A stretch of DNA of 64,000 nucleotides, from assembly GCF_020382885.2 (NCBI RefSeq), contig NC_058493.1, positions 29,242,067 to 29,306,066 of the forward strand, written 5' to 3'. A model generated the notes under the pieces. The model saw nothing but the letters and a program-made list of their open reading frames with translations, was not told the origin of the DNA and searched no databases. A program made the translations under genes and the position numbers. Position 1 is the stretch's first letter, and every line of letters begins with the position of its first letter. Shown here in pieces: positions 60,656 to 64,000 of the stretch. This stretch comes from Scatophagus argus. Its lineage: Eukaryota > Chordata > Actinopteri > Scatophagidae.

Positions 60656-63154
60656 CATGAAGTGAATTCATCACACTCAGGATATCTTTATGTTGTTAGG
60701 TTGTCAGCTCATGAGGGTTAAATGTGTGAGACCAGCTGAGGGTCTGTCAGAACATCCACTCAATTCAGTTCAGTTCAGTTACTTATACAAATCACAGCAA
60801 CAGCTGTCCCCTGACACATTAGAGCAGGTCAAGACCAAACTCGCTGGTGTCACAGGAAGTAGTCTGATTCTTTACTGCAATTAAAGTACTAATACTACAC
60901 TCTGAATAAGGAGAAAAGAAAAGAAAAGGACACTCTGATGCGAGTACAAGTCCTGCATTGAAAATGTTAAGTACAATCAGGAAGATAACTTACATTAACA
61001 GTGAGACATGTGGTCCCCTGAGCCAGAGTCCAACTGTCCAACCAACAGTCCAAAACTCAGAGGAAAAGCAGCAAAGCTGATTTTACAGGAGGAAACATTG
61101 AACACATCATCAATACAGCTGATCAGGTACTGACTGATGGACTGATGGCTTCAGCTGTGCTGTGTGAACTGCTGGGGAGTTTATTTAGAACAAAAGATCA
61201 AATTTGATAAACTGTCAGATAAAAGTGGTGGTGCAGTAAAAAGTGCAGTGAACCTGCTGATGCAGTGCAGGCGAAGTAGAAAGTTGCACTAAAAGAAAAG
61301 ATTCAAGTAAAGTACACGAGAGCAGTACTGGATTGCATGTACTTAGTTACACCTGTGAGTTACTGCAGAGAAACTGTGCAGCTACGTACACATTAAGTGA
61401 CTTTGGTGATGTCATGAATGCACCTGTGAGACCAACGGAGGGCACACCTGAGTCACCTCCTGTCAGCCAACACCTGAACGGCCCTGTGAGATCTCCTCTG
61501 ACTCGTCCGCCCACGTCCAGGTGATGCCCCGCCTCCTCTGCTGACAGGAAGTGGGTGGAGTGGGCACTGCTGGAATGTAGCACAGTACATTAACTGTGTA
61601 CTGTTGAGTATTTTCACTTCACACACAGTTCAGAGAGAAACTTCTTACTGCACTGCTTTTATTTAACAGATTTAGTTATTTTGTGCACATCAATAACACA
61701 AAAAATCAGCTGAAGCATTTTGACCAGCAGTATATAAAGTAATGAAACCTTTCCAAGATTAAAAAACGAATACATCAGTAATTACAGTGCAGTGATATTT
61801 ATTACTCTGAAGGGGATCATAACAAGTACTTTTACTTTTGGTATTCTGATGCATTTGGGGGTGGGGGTGACATCACTTCCTGCTGCTGGATGGTTTAAAG
61901 TGAAGCAGGAGGACACCTACGGGTCAGGGCGAGGCCCAAACCGAGGGACTCATGACTCATGAAGAAACGTTGTCTTTACTTGTCATCAGAGTTTGTTTAA
62001 TATTTATTTTCACAAACAGGTTAACGAAGTTCAGGGATATTTTTAGCTGCGAATTTCCATCGTGTTTCATCTTCTTCTAGTGTGGTTTTTAACCTGAAAC
62101 AAAACAATGAATAAAAACGATTAGCATCAGGTAAAACACATTCAAACAATGACTTTTGTTTTATAAAACGTCAAAGCAAATGAAGCAGATGACATGAGCT
62201 GCTGAAGGAAAGCAAAGAGTGAGACGACCGGGTGGAAGACGAGAAAAAGAGTCACTGAAAGAGAATCGAAAAAGGAAGAAACTGATTCAAACGTGCTGAT
62301 AGGATTAATGATAACAATCAGGTCTGCTGGCTAAATGAGCCGTGAACTGCACACAACAGAAGCTCTGTGACTGGACGTGGTTGAGTCGCATGCTTTAACC
62401 AGAGAACCAGACTAACGAGCTGTCAGTCAGCGACTCTCCCCGCAGGAAGCCTCCACGCGCCCGATAAAAAGCTTTGTTTTCTCATGTCCACATGTCCTCT
62501 CACCCTCCAACCAGTTTCAGGGCGACTCCCTTCGTCCTTCTCACGTACTTTTCTCAGTCGCTGCCATTTGGCTTCTAACTTTAGCACATTCACCCCCCAG
62601 CAGATCCAAGATCAGAATATGTCAGAAGTGAAGAGAACGCGTCCTATCGCAGCCATCTAAGGGGAACGATGCAATAAGAATGAGAGCGTGTGGCAGCACA
62701 GTCAACATGCAGCTGCTGATATGATGTTGCTGTTGGCTGGATGGAGAGAAGGAGGCATGGGAAAAACCCTCTCTGTGACTCTGCTCTCTCTCCTGAGAAA
62801 CGTCACTAATGCTTCGTTAACTCGTCTCATAGGTTCATGTCACCAGTCGGCGCCAAGCAGCAGGAAAGCTTTGGGAAATATAAAAACCAGAAGACACGCA
62901 GTGATTCACAATCAGGCTTTAAAAACAAATCAAACCTTATGAGGACAGAAGGAAAAACACTGACAACTGAAAGTGCTTTCTGCCACTGAAGAAACACACA
63001 CAGAAACTACGGCAGCTCTTAAAACTCATAAAGTTTGCAGCCCTGAGTGGTCGCTTTCAGGTGACATCGGTGTCATCTCATTGGCTGAACTCTAACTGAC
63101 TGAGTCAAGCTGAAACTGAACTGAGTGCAGCTCCTCACTCCACCTCAGTCCCAC

Positions 63155-63192
63155 TGATGATGATGATGATGATGATGATTATGATGATGATG
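63155..63192. repeat. (GAT)n microsatellite
   Basis: Trinucleotide GAT/ATG run with one interruption, followed by a G run of about nine. Confidence 0.95.
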
Positions 63193-64000
63193 GGGGGGGG
63201 GCATGTCCTTCTTCCTGTGGTTCACATTCAGCTTGTTTGTGCTGATGATGCTCGGGTTGTTGTCCTGGCAACAAGATGTCACTTCCTCTGTGTGGGTCGG
63301 AACTGTGGGAGGTCATCGTGGTCTTGATTTAATTTGTTTTAATGTGCAAATAAATAGAAAGAAATTCAATAAAGCAGAAAAACTTCATCAGAAGGAATGT
63401 TTTTGGTGACCCCTGAGGGAGACCCCTGGAGGTCCCTGAATCTCATTGAGACCCCAGTCCTTTAACTCCCACTGTTAATGTAGATGTGAAAACTAAAAGG
63501 AAATCTCCCATCAGCCCTCCCACCACCTGGTCTCCACGGCAACGACCTCTTGCAGCAGTATAAGCTGCTGGCGGAGGCAGACGGCTGCCATCGCCAATGA
63601 AGAAAAGGCCTTTTGTGTTTGAGTTTAATCACAGCTTCTATAGATCTCAATGAGCTTACTGCAGCTAAACTGAGACAGAGGCTAACAGAAGCTAGCAGGC
63701 TAACAGTGGCCGCACACACACACTGAGGTTGTACAAGGTGAAGTGGAAATCCACCCGCACATCATCACGGTCATCATCGTCACACATTCCTGCAGTCATT
63801 TTGTGGGTGTGTGAACTCAGGTTACCTTCCGAATGAAATCACTTTATCTCCCTTTCATTATTCATTCATGTGTGGCTACTTTAAATAAACACAAAGCTGC
63901 ATGGATTTCGCTTTCCTCCACCACATCAGACAGAATAAAACTCCTCCACTGAGGCTCAGGGACGCTGTGTGTTCTTGTGTCCAGGAAACGAGTGACACAA

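Larger units (their letters stand above)
56000..64000. other. Intergenic, microsatellite-rich, no gene recognised
   Basis: No exon or domain was supported in 8 kb. The stretch holds many CA/GT runs and AAGTAAAAGTACT-type repeat pieces at about 56285-56350, 59880-60005, 60860-60970 and 61575-61850. There is a poly-C run near 59519-59530 and a (GATGAT)n run at 63155-63192. Confidence 0.45.

Noticed and set aside
32000..64000. Search for expected 19q13-type neighbours (for example CEBPA, CEBPG, KCTD15, SLC7A10)
   Set aside because: No matching exon or intronless coding sequence was seen; the longest non-repeat frames have no recognisable content.

Overview
The window is vertebrate nuclear DNA, almost certainly a ray-finned (teleost) fish. 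The genes are split into many small exons with GT-AG borders and mostly short introns. The non-coding DNA is full of CA/GT microsatellites, tRNA-derived SINEs, L2-type LINE fragments and a hAT-type transposon of kinds common in teleosts. No species can be named from the sequence. Exon structures were worked out by hand from splice borders, reading-frame continuity and remembered vertebrate protein families; no alignment was run. All four reconstructed coding sequences stay open through every junction.

The left half (about 0.6-31.9 kb) is gene-dense. NOB1 (minus, 798-5120) is the PIN-domain nuclease that forms the 3' end of 18S rRNA. It lies head-to-head with WDR59 (plus, 5518-17129), a GATOR2 subunit that activates mTORC1 at the lysosome. 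The 397 bp between their start codons looks like a bidirectional promoter, with a CCAAT box and two TCACGTGA cores, one a full GTCACGTGAC CLEAR-type site. WDR59 is tail-to-tail with WDR88 (minus, 18739-23043), a seven-bladed WD40 protein with a C-terminal Cys4 motif. WDR88 is followed on the same strand by GPATCH1 (minus, 23731-31864), a spliceosome-associated G-patch protein. WDR88 and GPATCH1 are also neighbours in human.

The right half (about 31.9-64 kb) has no convincing protein gene. It is an intergenic stretch with decayed retroelements (two SINEs, two L2 copies, one of them with a SINE tail inserted in it, and a LINE/SINE 3' tail), a 21-22 bp minisatellite, long polypyrimidine tracts with higher-order repeat structure, and many simple repeats. 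Two high-complexity, TAAT-rich blocks near 46.9-47.1 and 48.3-48.6 kb could be regulatory elements, but that is inference.

The most interesting observations are: (1) a tandem, phase-matched duplication of one NOB1 exon, giving a protein with two copies of an FWR/PLP motif; (2) two very short insertions (at 7.6 and 39.7 kb) with different 10-11 bp target duplications, a shared 5' tag, and perfect hairpins whose arm sequence differs at each locus; (3) two L2 LINE copies, each joined directly to a long polypyrimidine tract; (4) CLEAR-type sites in the NOB1/WDR59 promoter, which would link ribosome maturation with nutrient signalling.
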